A DNA stretch of 8,840 bases from Mesorhizobium sp. (GCA_030698645.1 JAUYMV010000419.1:1-8840), one strand, 5' to 3'; shown: positions 1-6,772, counted from the stretch's first letter. A program made the numbers and translations. The notes: a model not told the origin generated them from the sequence alone.

Positions 1-79
1 CGCGGACAGTCGCTATCGACAGGGCGCGCCGGGGAAGGCGAACGGACAGGGTTGTTTCACCAGCGGGCGGAGGCAGGCG

Positions 80-1252
80 TCAGGACTTGCGGCGACGGCA
101 GCGCCAGTTCCAGTCGCGCTCGGGACCGACGTCGATATGCACCGATTCCGTGTGGCAGTAGGTGCCGACGCCGCCGCGGGCCGGCATCGACCGGGCGTAG
201 TTGGCGAGTTCCCACTTGCTGACGCCGGCGATCTGGAGATCGACGGCGGCGCAATACATATGCATCGAGTTGCGCGCGCCGCGGACGCGCTTGTTGTAGG
301 TCGGGCTGCGGTAGCCCGACGTGATCACCACGCGCTTGCCATAGTGCTGCTCGATCTGCTTCAGCATGCGGACGAGCGAGGGTTTCAGGCAGGCGACATC
401 GACGCTCTCGCGCTGGATCAGCAATCCGTTCGGGGCGAGGCGGCCCATGCCGGCGGCCGAGGCAAGCTGCATCGGAGCTTCCTCGTCCTCGTGGAGATCG
501 ACGTCGCTGTCGTCGTCGAGGCCGGATTTGCGGGTGATTTCGAAAAGCGACGACTGGCGGACGCCGGGCAGGGCGGTGCCGAGCGATTCGCGGGCCGGGG
601 ATTCGCTGGCCGGCGTGACGCCAATCGGACCGGCGGACGCGAGCTTGACGACGGGCTGCGGCTTGCGCGCCGACGGCGCCGACATGACCGGCGCTTCCTG
701 CGGCGAGGCGGAAAACAGCCCGGCCAGGAAGCCGCGCTTCTTGGGCGGCGGGGCAAAGCTCGCCTCGACGATCTGGCCGGCTGGCCGATTCTCGATGAAC
801 TGAGTGGGGGCAGGGGCGGATGCGGTCTTTTCGACCGGCGGTTCGGGGGCCCTCGTTACGTCGGCGGTTTCCGCCGGTGCGGTGGCGGGAGCGGCTGCGG
901 CCAGGAGCTGCGGCGCTGCTTCGGCGGCGGGCGGCGCCGCGGCTGTCTGTTCGGTGGGGGCGGCGGTTTCGACCGCTACGGCGGCACTGCCGGGCTTGGG
1001 CACCGGCACGAAATCCTGCGCGGCCAGCGTATCGGCATCCTGCTCGGCGGCCAGGGACACGATCGGCGCGGCAGCCGTGCCATCGGCATTCGCCGCCTGT
1101 GTACCGCTGGCTTCGGGAGTGGTGAAGGCGGGATTGCCGACCTCGAGGGAGGCGAGGCCGCCCGTCGTGCATGACACAAGCAAGAGGGACAGGAACGCGG
1201 CGCCTGCGACGCGCATCTTTCGGTCCGCAGGGTGCGATCCTTCAGATCTCAA
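80..1252 (-). CDS. YcbK-type M15 peptidase-like lipoprotein
   Basis: This encodes a probable exported lipoprotein with a C-terminal M15 (D-Ala-D-Ala carboxypeptidase / YcbK, DUF882-like) domain that would act on peptidoglycan. With the TTG start at 1252 it has 390 residues. A basic n-region (RKMR, 11-14) and a hydrophobic stretch lead to a canonical lipobox LVSC with Cys28. Residues about 30-240 are a Pro/Ala-rich low-complexity linker. An acidic cluster (DDDSDVD, about 245-258) precedes the domain at about 277-376. The putative zinc ligands His331, Asp338 and His372 lie in SMHMYCAAVD and HIDVG, and the family motif TSGYRSP is present. The tail is basic (RCRRRKS). I chose TTG because AAGGGG lies 6 bases upstream. 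The ATG at 1216 would give 378 residues and a very short signal peptide with Cys16, and has no good ribosome site. The gene lies downstream of phaC on the same strand. The exact substrate is unknown; the fold assignment is confident. Confidence 0.85.
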   Translation of the reverse strand: MRSEGSHPADRKMRVAGAAFLSLLLVSCTTGGLASLEVGNPAFTTPEASGTQAANADGTAAAPIVSLAAEQDADTLAAQDFVPVPKPGSAAVAVETAAPTEQTAAAPPAAEAAPQLLAAAAPATAPAETADVTRAPEPPVEKTASAPAPTQFIENRPAGQIVEASFAPPPKKRGFLAGLFSASPQEAPVMSAPSARKPQPVVKLASAGPIGVTPASESPARESLGTALPGVRQSSLFEITRKSGLDDDSDVDLHEDEEAPMQLASAAGMGRLAPNGLLIQRESVDVACLKPSLVRMLKQIEQHYGKRVVITSGYRSPTYNKRVRGARNSMHMYCAAVDLQIAGVSKWELANYARSMPARGGVGTYCHTESVHIDVGPERDWNWRCRRRKS

Positions 1253-1438
1253 TACGATCCCCTTCGTCGGTTGCGCGCTTCAAGCCGGGAAGGCCACCCC
1301 TGACCAAACGCATCCCGGCGAGCGACGCCAAGAGACGCAGTAACACGCAAAATTGCAAGCCCCTAGTCTTCCCGGCTAGGCATGAAATGAGGCGAGATCA
1401 TGGTTTGACCTGGCCCGCTGCCATATTCGCGCCCGGCT
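1253..1438. other. intergenic region between phaC and the M15 lipoprotein gene
   Basis: This 186-base gap is the longest stretch without a coding call. Read on the minus strand it contains a short dyad, CCTAG / CTAGG with a 9-base loop (1362-1380), about 10 bases before a TTTT run at 1347-1350. It ends with AAGGGG just before the TTG start of the lipoprotein gene. The stretch around 1330-1370 is more AT-rich than the flanks and could hold the lipoprotein promoter, but I found no -35/-10 pair with acceptable spacing. No open reading frame here looks real. Confidence 0.5.
1362..1380 (-). terminator. weak hairpin downstream of phaC
   Basis: An inverted repeat CCTAG (1362-1366) and CTAGG (1376-1380) with a 9-base loop lies about 60 bases past the phaC stop. 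A TTTT run occurs only about 10 bases further along the minus strand, too far for a classic intrinsic terminator. It may end or attenuate phaC transcription, or have no function. Confidence 0.2.
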
Positions 1439-3271
1439 TCACACGCGCACCCTGACATATTCGCCGGGCGCATCGCCCAGAACCGGCGTCGTGGCTCCGG
1501 GTATCCGGGCGGCGACGCGGTCGTTGTCGAGGCGCTCGATCCAGCGCTGCCAATGCGGCCACCACGAGCCCGGGTTCTCGGTTGCCCTGGCCACCCAGGC
1601 GTCGAAATCGCCGACAGGCGGTCCGTCGGTCCAGTGCTGGTATTTTTTCGCAGCCGGCGGATTGATCACCCCGGCGATGTGGCCGGAGCCCGCCATGACG
1701 AATTCGACGTCGCCGCCGAACAAGGCGCAACCGGCGAAAGCCGAGCGGGCCGGCGCGATGTGATCCTCCCGGGCGGCGAGATTGTAGACCGGAATCGTGA
1801 CGTCGCCGAGCGAGAGCGTGTGGCCGCCGAGCTTCATCCGGCCGGCGGCGAGCGTGTTTTCAAGATAGCAATTGCGCAGGTAGAAGGAGTGATTCGCCGC
1901 GCTCATGCGCGTCGAGTCGGCGTTCCAGTAGAGCAGATCGAACGGCATCGGCTCGCGGCCGCGCATGTAGTTGTTGACCACATAGGGCCAGATCAGGTCG
2001 CTCGAGCGCAGCATGTTGAAGGCCGTCGCCATGCGCGTGCCGTCGAGATAGCCCTTTTCCTCCATGGCCTTTTCGAGCGCGGCGATCTGGTCCTCGTCGA
2101 CGAACACCTTGAGGTCGCCCGCATAGGTGAAATCGACCTGGGTGGTGAATAGCGTCGCCGAGCGAATCCGGTGGTCGCCGGTCTTCGCCATCAGGGCGAG
2201 CGCCGCGGCGAGCAGCGTACCGCCGACGCAGTAGCCGATCGCATTGACGCTGGTCTCGCCGGTCGCGGTCTCCACCGCGTCCAGCCCGAGCTCGAGCCCG
2301 CCGCTGATGTAGTCCTCCCAGCTCATGCGGGCGTGACGTTCGTTGGGATTGACCCAGGAGATGACGAACACCGTGTGACCCTGGCCGACCGCCCAGCGGA
2401 TGAAGGATTTTTCAGGGTTGAGGTCGAGGATGTAGAACTTGTTGATCCATGGCGGGCAGATCAGGAGCGGCCGCTTGAGCACCGTTTCGCCCAACGCCTC
2501 GTACTGGATGATTTCGGCGACCGCGCTGCGGGCGACGACCTTGCCGGGGCTGAGCGCGATGTTGCGGCCGACCTCGAAGGCCGAGTTGTCGGCCTGGCGC
2601 AGCTTCAGTTCGCCATGGCCGGCGGCGATGTCCTCGGCCAGCATCTTCATGCCGCGGACCAGGTTCTCGCCATTGCTGGCGATCGTCTCGCGGAAGAGCT
2701 CCGGATTGGTCAGGATGAAATTCGACGGCGAAATCGCGTTGGAGAGTTGCTTCACATAGAAGCCGGCCTTGTGGCGGGTGTGCTCGTCCAGCCCGTCCGC
2801 GTGCGTCACCAGATCGCCGGCCCATCGCGAGGTGACGATGTAGACCTGTTTCAGAAAGTCGAAGAAGGCGTTCTTGCCCCATTCGGGGTCCTGGAAGCGC
2901 TTGTCGCCGCGATCCGGCACGACGACGTCCTCGACCGGGCCATCACTGGTCAGGTGGCGGATGGAATTGGCCCAAACCTCCATATAGCCGGAGAAAAGCT
3001 TGGTCTGCGCCTCGAGCGCGCGCGCGGGGTCCGACAGCCAATATTCCGTGACCTTGGAAAAGGTCTTCACCATGTCGGCCATGGGATCGGCCAGCGAGTC
3101 GCGAACCTCGCCGCGCTCGCGCGGGCCGGCCCATGCGGCGGCGGCCTTGCCGGCCTCCTCGACCATGCGGGCCATGTTGACGGCGAAGCGATCCGGATCT
3201 TTCACCAGATATTGTTCGACAGCCGGCTGTTCCGGTGACTCCGGCTTGCCGGTATCCTTTGCCTCGCCCAT
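1439..3271 (-). CDS. phaC: class I poly(3-hydroxyalkanoate) synthase
   Basis: PhaC polymerises (R)-3-hydroxyacyl-CoA, chiefly 3-hydroxybutyryl-CoA, into PHA/PHB at the surface of storage granules, releasing CoA. The 610-residue product is in the usual class I range (about 590-620). An N-terminal PhaC_N region (about 100-270) is followed by the alpha/beta-hydrolase catalytic domain. The lipase-like box GYCVGG carries the nucleophile Cys348. Asp503 in AAREDHIAP and His531 in GSGHIAGV complete the triad. Other family motifs are [20 protein letters not shown] and the C-terminal PGSWWPHW. The ATG is preceded by GGGAGGA (3282-3288, 10 bases upstream). There is no phaE or phaR subunit beside it, consistent with class I; phaAB must lie elsewhere. 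The gene is transcribed divergently from a small lipoprotein gene. The call is firm. Confidence 0.97.
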   Translation of the reverse strand: MGEAKDTGKPESPEQPAVEQYLVKDPDRFAVNMARMVEEAGKAAAAWAGPRERGEVRDSLADPMADMVKTFSKVTEYWLSDPARALEAQTKLFSGYMEVWANSIRHLTSDGPVEDVVVPDRGDKRFQDPEWGKNAFFDFLKQVYIVTSRWAGDLVTHADGLDEHTRHKAGFYVKQLSNAISPSNFILTNPELFRETIASNGENLVRGMKMLAEDIAAGHGELKLRQADNSAFEVGRNIALSPGKVVARSAVAEIIQYEALGETVLKRPLLICPPWINKFYILDLNPEKSFIRWAVGQGHTVFVISWVNPNERHARMSWEDYISGGLELGLDAVETATGETSVNAIGYCVGGTLLAAALALMAKTGDHRIRSATLFTTQVDFTYAGDLKVFVDEDQIAALEKAMEEKGYLDGTRMATAFNMLRSSDLIWPYVVNNYMRGREPMPFDLLYWNADSTRMSAANHSFYLRNCYLENTLAAGRMKLGGHTLSLGDVTIPVYNLAAREDHIAPARSAFAGCALFGGDVEFVMAGSGHIAGVINPPAAKKYQHWTDGPPVGDFDAWVARATENPGSWWPHWQRWIERLDNDRVAARIPGATTPVLGDAPGEYVRVRV

Positions 3272-3281
3272 GGTCCGACAG

Positions 3282-3288
3282 TCCTCCC
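3282..3288 (-). promoter_or_regulatory. phaC ribosome binding site
   Basis: Read on the minus strand this is GGGAGGA, an almost full anti-Shine-Dalgarno match, ending 10 bases before the phaC ATG. It supports the start codon at 3271. Confidence 0.75.
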
Positions 3289-3306
3289 GTAGCGTTTTCT
3301 TGACAT

Positions 3307-3335
3307 ATTATCATGGCAGACGCATCCCGGTCCAA
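3307..3335 (-). promoter_or_regulatory. candidate phaC promoter
   Basis: On the minus strand TTGGAC (3330-3335) and GATAAT (3307-3312) are separated by exactly 17 bases. This is a good housekeeping-sigma match for an alphaproteobacterium. Transcription would begin near 3300, giving a leader of about 30 bases that contains the phaC ribosome site. The -35 box overlaps the left half of an inverted repeat (3327-3346), which suggests repression at this point. The call is by pattern only. Confidence 0.5.
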
Positions 3336-3346
3336 TTGCGGACCGG
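3327..3346. repeat. perfect 7-bp inverted repeat in the phaC / lipoprotein divergent region
   Basis: CCGGTCC (3327-3333) and GGACCGG (3340-3346) are separated by 6 bases. The left half overlaps the -35 box of the candidate phaC promoter, and the dyad lies 40 bases upstream of the divergent small lipoprotein gene. It could be an operator serving both directions. GCATCC occurs just outside each half (from 3322 and near 3348). I do not recognise it as the site of a named regulator. Confidence 0.45.
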
Positions 3347-3385
3347 CGCATCCGTCTTTGCGTAGCCCGATTGCAGGGGAAGATT

Positions 3386-3730
3386 ATGACACTGGCGTCT
3401 GTTCGACGGATATTTCGCCTGGCGTGCATCGCGGGCGCGGTCGCGCTGCCGGCAGGCTGTCAGTCCGCCAACCTGAACGACATCGCGCCGCTCGGCGTCG
3501 AGGGCGGCTCGGCGCGCGTGACCGGGACGTTCCCGAACCTCAACAATGTGCCGACGCCGGCAACCGAGCAGATCACGCCGACCGAAAAGCAGGCAAAGAT
3601 CGCCGAGCTGAAGGCGGCCCAAGCCGCACAGAAGACCAAGGGCGGCGGTTCGGCACAGGCCAGCGCGGCCGCGCTGCGCAAGATCGGGAAAGGCCAGGAG
3701 AAGACGCTTTCCGACATCGAGACCGAATAG
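3386..3730 (+). CDS. small exported, probable lipoprotein of unknown function
   Basis: The product has 114 residues. A basic n-region (RRIFR, 7-11), a hydrophobic segment (12-21) and Cys25 in LPAGC make a signal peptide of lipoprotein type, although Pro rather than Leu/Val/Ile at -3 is not canonical. The mature part is short and hydrophilic: a Pro/Thr-rich stretch (about 45-63), then a Lys/Ala-rich helical segment (KAAQAAQKTK) and a Gly/Ser/Ala patch, ending in LSDIETE. I recognise no catalytic motif. The ATG at 3386 is preceded by AGGGGA with 5 bases of spacing, which favours it over the in-frame TTG at 3371. Its neighbours are divergent phaC and, 115 bases downstream, the aminotransferase. 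I recall small lipoproteins at this position in other rhizobia. Function is unknown; a real gene is likely. Confidence 0.75.
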   Translation: MTLASVRRIFRLACIAGAVALPAGCQSANLNDIAPLGVEGGSARVTGTFPNLNNVPTPATEQITPTEKQAKIAELKAAQAAQKTKGGGSAQASAAALRKIGKGQEKTLSDIETE

Positions 3731-3733
3731 GAA

Positions 3734-3753
3734 GGGCGCGCGACGCCGCGCCC
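3734..3753 (+). terminator. GC-rich hairpin after the small lipoprotein gene
   Basis: GGGCGCG (3734-3740) and CGCGCCC (3747-3753) form a perfect 7-bp stem with a 6-base loop, starting 4 bases after the stop codon. No T-run follows (the next bases are GCCCGCTATTTC), so it may be a pause or 3'-stabilising hairpin rather than a full intrinsic terminator. It would separate the lipoprotein gene from the aminotransferase unit. Confidence 0.4.
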
Positions 3754-3784
3754 GCCCGCTATTTCCCGCGTCGGCGAATGCGTG

Positions 3785-3790
3785 TATATC
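3785..3790 (+). promoter_or_regulatory. possible -10 box upstream of the aminotransferase gene
   Basis: TATATC lies 55 bases upstream of the aminotransferase ATG and is the only AT-rich hexamer in this GC-rich gap. The sequence 17 bases upstream (TTTCCC, 3762-3767) is a poor -35. A promoter is expected somewhere here after the hairpin at 3734-3753, but this assignment is weak. Confidence 0.22.
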
Positions 3791-3845
3791 GCCGCACCAG
3801 ACCGACCTTCGCGCCCGGACGCGGCGACCGCTCCAAGGAACTGTC

Positions 3846-5063
3846 ATGGAAGATTTCTACAAGACCCGCCGGCTTCCGCCCTATGTCTTCGAACAGGTCA
3901 ACCGCCTGAAGGCGAGCGCCCGGTCGCGCGGCGCCGACATCATCGATCTCGGCATGGGCAATCCCGACCTGCCGACGCCGAAGGCGATCGTCGACAAGCT
4001 GGTCGAGACCGTGCGCGATCCGCGCACGCACCGCTATTCCTCGTCGCGCGGCATTCCGGGCCTGCGCCGGGCGCAGGCCGCCTACTATGCGCGGCGCTTC
4101 GGCGTGAAGCTCAACCCGGACACTCAGATCGTCGCGACGCTCGGCTCCAAGGAGGGCTTCGCCAACATGGCGCAGGCGATCACGGCGCCTGGCGACGTCA
4201 TCGTCTGTCCGAACCCGACCTACCCGATCCACGCCTTCGGCTTCATCATGTCCGGGGGCGTGATCCGCTCGATCCAGGCCGAGCCCGATGCCGGCTTCCT
4301 GCCGGCGCTCGAGCGCGCGGTCAAACACTCGATCCCCAAGCCCTTGGCGCTCATTCTAAATTACCCGTCCAATCCGACCGCGCTGGTCGCCACGCTCGAC
4401 TTCTACAAGGACGTCGTCGCCTTCGCGCGCAAGCACGAGATCATCATCCTGTCCGATCTCGCCTATTCGGAGATCTATTTCGACGGCAACCCGCCGCCAT
4501 CGGTGCTGCAGATTCCGGGCGCCATCGACGTCGCGGTGGAGTTCACTTCGATGTCGAAGACGTTCTCGATGCCCGGCTGGCGCATGGGCTTCGCGGTCGG
4601 CAACGAGCGGCTGATCTCGGCGCTGACGCGGGTCAAATCCTATCTCGACTATGGCGCGTTCACGCCGATCCAGGTGGCGGCCGCCTCCGCGCTCAACGGC
4701 GACGGCGCCGACATTGCCGAGGTGCGCGACATCTACCACAAGCGCCGCGACGTGATGGTGGACAGTTTCGGCAAGGCCGGCTGGACGATCCCGGCGCCGG
4801 CCGCGACCATGTTCGCCTGGGCGCCGATCCCGGCGCCGTTCAAGCATCTGGGCTCGCTCGAATTCTCCAAGCTGCTGGTCGAGAAGGCGGACGTGGCGGT
4901 GGCTCCCGGCATAGGCTTCGGCGAGCACGGCGACGACTTCGTGCGCCTCGCGCTGGTGGAAAACGAGCACCGCATCCGCCAGGCGGCGCGCTCGATCAAG
5001 AAGTTCCTGGCGACCGCCAGCGAAACGCCCGACAACGTCATTCCGCTCAGCGCGCACAGGTGA
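3846..5063 (+). CDS. class I/II PLP aminotransferase (AlaC / LL-DAP-aminotransferase-like)
   Basis: This is a fold-type I PLP aminotransferase of 405 residues, a cytosolic enzyme exchanging amino groups between an amino acid and a 2-oxo acid. The Schiff-base lysine is Lys238 in SMSKTFSMPGWRMGF. Asp204 and Tyr207 (SDLAYSEIY) contact the pyridine nitrogen and O3', Asn176 is in NYPSNPT, and Arg367 (FVRLALVEN) would bind the substrate carboxylate. The N-terminal motifs LGMGNPD and YSSSRGIPGLR are typical of the AlaC / LL-diaminopimelate aminotransferase-like group. AAGGA lies about 6 bases before the ATG. Homologues are often labelled LL-DAP aminotransferase, but alphaproteobacteria generally make lysine by the succinylase route, so glutamate-pyruvate or a broader transaminase is as likely. 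It sits upstream of hom, which suggests a role around aspartate-family amino acids. Substrate is unresolved. Confidence 0.92.
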   Translation: MEDFYKTRRLPPYVFEQVNRLKASARSRGADIIDLGMGNPDLPTPKAIVDKLVETVRDPRTHRYSSSRGIPGLRRAQAAYYARRFGVKLNPDTQIVATLGSKEGFANMAQAITAPGDVIVCPNPTYPIHAFGFIMSGGVIRSIQAEPDAGFLPALERAVKHSIPKPLALILNYPSNPTALVATLDFYKDVVAFARKHEIIILSDLAYSEIYFDGNPPPSVLQIPGAIDVAVEFTSMSKTFSMPGWRMGFAVGNERLISALTRVKSYLDYGAFTPIQVAAASALNGDGADIAEVRDIYHKRRDVMVDSFGKAGWTIPAPAATMFAWAPIPAPFKHLGSLEFSKLLVEKADVAVAPGIGFGEHGDDFVRLALVENEHRIRQAARSIKKFLATASETPDNVIPLSAHR

Positions 5064-5077
5064 GCGTAAGCGCCTTG

Positions 5078-5293
5078 GTGACTAGGACCATCTATGTCGC
5101 GCTGAAGGATGAGGGAACTGACGTTTGGCGTCCGGTTTCGGCAACCCAAGTGGATGGATATGTTTGGCGAATTGACGAGCAGCTCGTGCCAGGCGACGAG
5201 GTCTGGGAGTTTGACCCGGGTGCTACCGTCATCGTTTCAGAGCGGCTCGTCGAGAGTGATAGCTGCCTCGTTGCAGTGCAGTTGAAGAAATAG
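5078..5293 (+). CDS. small uncharacterised protein with DEGTDVWRPV motif
   Basis: The product has 71 residues from GTG 5078; GTG 5060, overlapping the aminotransferase TGA, would give 77. It is predicted to be mostly beta: TIYVALKDEGTDVWRPV, then YVWRIDEQ, a PGDEVWEFDPG turn, IVSERL and LVAVQLKK. I recall small hypothetical proteins scattered among bacteria with the same DEGTDVWRPV...DEVWEF pattern; no function is known to me. There is no signal peptide or membrane segment. The gene ends 14 bases before hom and has no strong ribosome site, so translation may be coupled to the aminotransferase gene. Bases 5061-5290 contain 129 G/C of 230 (56%), lower than the flanks. Codons such as GTT, GAT, GGA and ACT are frequent here but rare next door, suggesting recent acquisition. 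The pattern of conserved motifs supports a real gene. Confidence 0.72.
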   Translation: MTRTIYVALKDEGTDVWRPVSATQVDGYVWRIDEQLVPGDEVWEFDPGATVIVSERLVESDSCLVAVQLKK

Positions 5294-5307
5294 GCAGTCT
5301 GGAATCA

Positions 5308-6621
5308 ATGACCCATCCCTTGCGTATTGGAATCGCCGGTCTCGGCACAGTCGGCGCGTCGGTTGCGCGCGTGCTCCGCGACAAGGCCGGCGAACTGACG
5401 CGGCAGTGCGGCCGCGACATCGTCGTCACGGCGGTGTCGGCGCGCGACCGCGGGCGTGACCGCGGCGTCGATCTCTCGGGCGCGACATGGTTCGACGACC
5501 CCGTTGAGCTCGCCAAATCACCCGACATCAACGTCTTCGTCGAACTCGTCGGCGGCGAGGAGGGCGCCGCGCGCGCCTCGGTCAAGGCGGCGCTCGAGGC
5601 CGGCCACCACGTCGTCACCGCCAACAAAGCGCTGCTCGCCAGGCACGGGCTGGCGCTGGCCGAGATCGCCGAGAAGAAGGGCGTGCTGCTCAACTACGAG
5701 GCGGCAGTGGCGGGCGGCATTCCGGTCATCAAGACGCTGCGCGAGGCGCTCGCCGGCAACAGCGTGACGCGCGTCTTCGGCATCCTCAACGGAACCTGCA
5801 ACTACATCCTGACGCGCATGGAGGCCGAGGGCATCTCGTTTGCCGACTGCCTCACCGATGCGCAGCGTCTCGGCTATGCCGAAGCCGATCCGACCTTCGA
5901 CATCGAGGGCAACGACACGGCGCACAAGCTGTCGATCCTGACCAGCCTTGCCTTCGGCACGCGGATCGCCGCCGGCGACATCTACATGGAAGGCATTTCC
6001 AACATCACCCAGGCCGACATCCGCGCCGCCGCCGAGCTCGGCTACCGGATCAAGCTGCTGGGCGTCGCGCAGCTGACCGAAAGCGGCATCGAGCAGCGCG
6101 TGCATCCGACCATGGTGCCAACCGCGTCCGTCATCGCGCAGGTTCACGGCGTCACGAATGCGGTGGCGATCGAGACCGACATTTTGGGCGAACTGCTGCT
6201 GTCCGGCCCCGGCGCCGGCGGCAACGCAACGGCTTCGGCGGTCGTCGGCGACATCGCCGACATCGCCAAGAGCCGGCCGGGCTTCCAGCACGGGCCGGTG
6301 TTCGGCCGTCCGGTCAAGGAACTGAAGCCCTACAAGAAGGCGCAGATGCGCAGCCACGCCGGCGGCTATTTCATCCGGCTGACCGTGCATGACCGCGCCG
6401 GCGTCTTTGCCGGAATCGCCAAACGCATGGCCGACAACGACATCTCGCTCGAGTCGATCGTCCAGCACTCGGACGGCGTCGCGAAGGCGACGGAGAAGAC
6501 CGTCATCCTCGTCACCCACGAGACGACCGAAGCAGCCGTGCGCAGGGCCGTCGACGGCATCACCAAGGACGGTCACCTGACCGACAAGCCGCAGGTCATC
6601 CGGATCGAGCGGGCCGGCTGA
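5308..6621 (+). CDS. hom: homoserine dehydrogenase
   Basis: Hom reduces L-aspartate-4-semialdehyde to L-homoserine with NAD(P)H, the branch point to threonine and methionine. The 437 residues match the usual monofunctional, ACT-containing form. A Rossmann nucleotide-binding motif GLGTVGASV lies at 11-19. ANKALLA holds Lys107. The catalytic core contains NYEAAVAGGIPVI, GILNGTCNYIL and EADPTFDIEGNDTAHKL, with the catalytic pair Asp203 and Lys207. A C-terminal ACT domain (about 353-430, beginning YFIRLTVHDRAGVFAGIA) probably gives feedback control by threonine. The ATG is preceded only by a weak TCTGGA, and the previous stop is 14 bases away, so coupling with the upstream small ORF is possible. 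Two hairpins follow. No aspartokinase fusion and no thrB/thrC neighbour is present. Confidence 0.97.
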   Translation: MTHPLRIGIAGLGTVGASVARVLRDKAGELTRQCGRDIVVTAVSARDRGRDRGVDLSGATWFDDPVELAKSPDINVFVELVGGEEGAARASVKAALEAGHHVVTANKALLARHGLALAEIAEKKGVLLNYEAAVAGGIPVIKTLREALAGNSVTRVFGILNGTCNYILTRMEAEGISFADCLTDAQRLGYAEADPTFDIEGNDTAHKLSILTSLAFGTRIAAGDIYMEGISNITQADIRAAAELGYRIKLLGVAQLTESGIEQRVHPTMVPTASVIAQVHGVTNAVAIETDILGELLLSGPGAGGNATASAVVGDIADIAKSRPGFQHGPVFGRPVKELKPYKKAQMRSHAGGYFIRLTVHDRAGVFAGIAKRMADNDISLESIVQHSDGVAKATEKTVILVTHETTEAAVRRAVDGITKDGHLTDKPQVIRIERAG

Positions 6622-6636
6622 CCGCGCGGCGGTTTT
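6621..6636 (+). terminator. short hairpin with T-run at the hom stop
   Basis: ACCGC (6621-6625) and GCGGT (6629-6633) form a 5-bp stem with a 3-base loop, followed directly by TTTAATC; together with the last stem base this gives TTTT. It overlaps the last base of the hom stop codon. The stem is short, so termination is probably partial. Confidence 0.35.
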
Positions 6637-6650
6637 AATCGATTCACCGA

Positions 6651-6681
6651 GACCCGCGCCGGAATAATCGGGCGCCGGGTC
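6651..6681 (+). terminator. bulged 10-bp hairpin between hom and glpX
   Basis: GACCCGCGCC (6651-6660) pairs with GGCGCCGGGTC (6671-6681) through 10 base pairs with a single bulged C. The loop is AT-rich (GGAATAATC plus G). There is no T-run after it (TTGCCGTTG). Together with the hairpin at 6621-6636 it likely ends or attenuates the hom transcript before glpX. Confidence 0.35.
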
Positions 6682-6696
6682 TTGCCGTTGTCATGT

Positions 6697-6712
6697 CTCT
6701 TTGACAAAAGAG
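6697..6712. repeat. 6-bp inverted repeat upstream of glpX
   Basis: CTCTTT and AAAGAG are separated by GACA, a perfect dyad 61 bases before the glpX start in an otherwise GC-rich gap. It includes a TTGACA hexamer (6701-6706), but no -10 box appears 16-18 bases further on. It could be an operator or a leader-RNA hairpin. Confidence 0.3.
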
Positions 6713-6772
6713 GCGCGCCCGCCCGGGTTCCTTGCGGGATCGCGGCCAGCCTGTTCGACGAGGTTTTCCATC

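Noticed and set aside
1..79. Left edge of the window downstream of the M15 lipoprotein gene
   Set aside because: No ORF, hairpin or promoter pattern I can support; too short to judge.
137..1174. 345-codon plus-strand ORF opposite the M15 lipoprotein gene
   Set aside because: The product is Arg/Gly/Ala-rich with no family motif; it is the antisense shadow of a GC-rich gene whose minus-strand product has a lipobox and a zinc site.
2171..3238. 355-codon plus-strand ORF opposite phaC
   Set aside because: Antisense of an unambiguous PHA synthase; rich in Arg, Val, Asp and Gly with no recognisable domain.
3300..3311. TTGACA followed directly by TATTAT on the plus strand
   Set aside because: A perfect -35 but with no spacer to the AT-rich hexamer and nothing like a -10 at 16-18 bases; the AT-rich bases are better read as the -10 of the minus-strand phaC promoter.
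3782..4990. Long plus-strand ORF in a second frame through the aminotransferase gene (it runs on to 5293)
   Set aside because: The upstream part is Arg/Ala-rich out-of-frame reading of the aminotransferase. Only its last 71-77 codons (5060/5078-5293) look like a real protein.
5518..6576. 352-codon minus-strand ORF within hom
   Set aside because: Shadow of hom, with low-complexity basic/acidic composition and no motif.
6701..6772. TTG at 6701 as an earlier glpX start
   Set aside because: The 24 added residues (beginning MTKEARPP) are not typical of GlpX N termini, and the TTG lies inside the CTCTTT/AAAGAG dyad.
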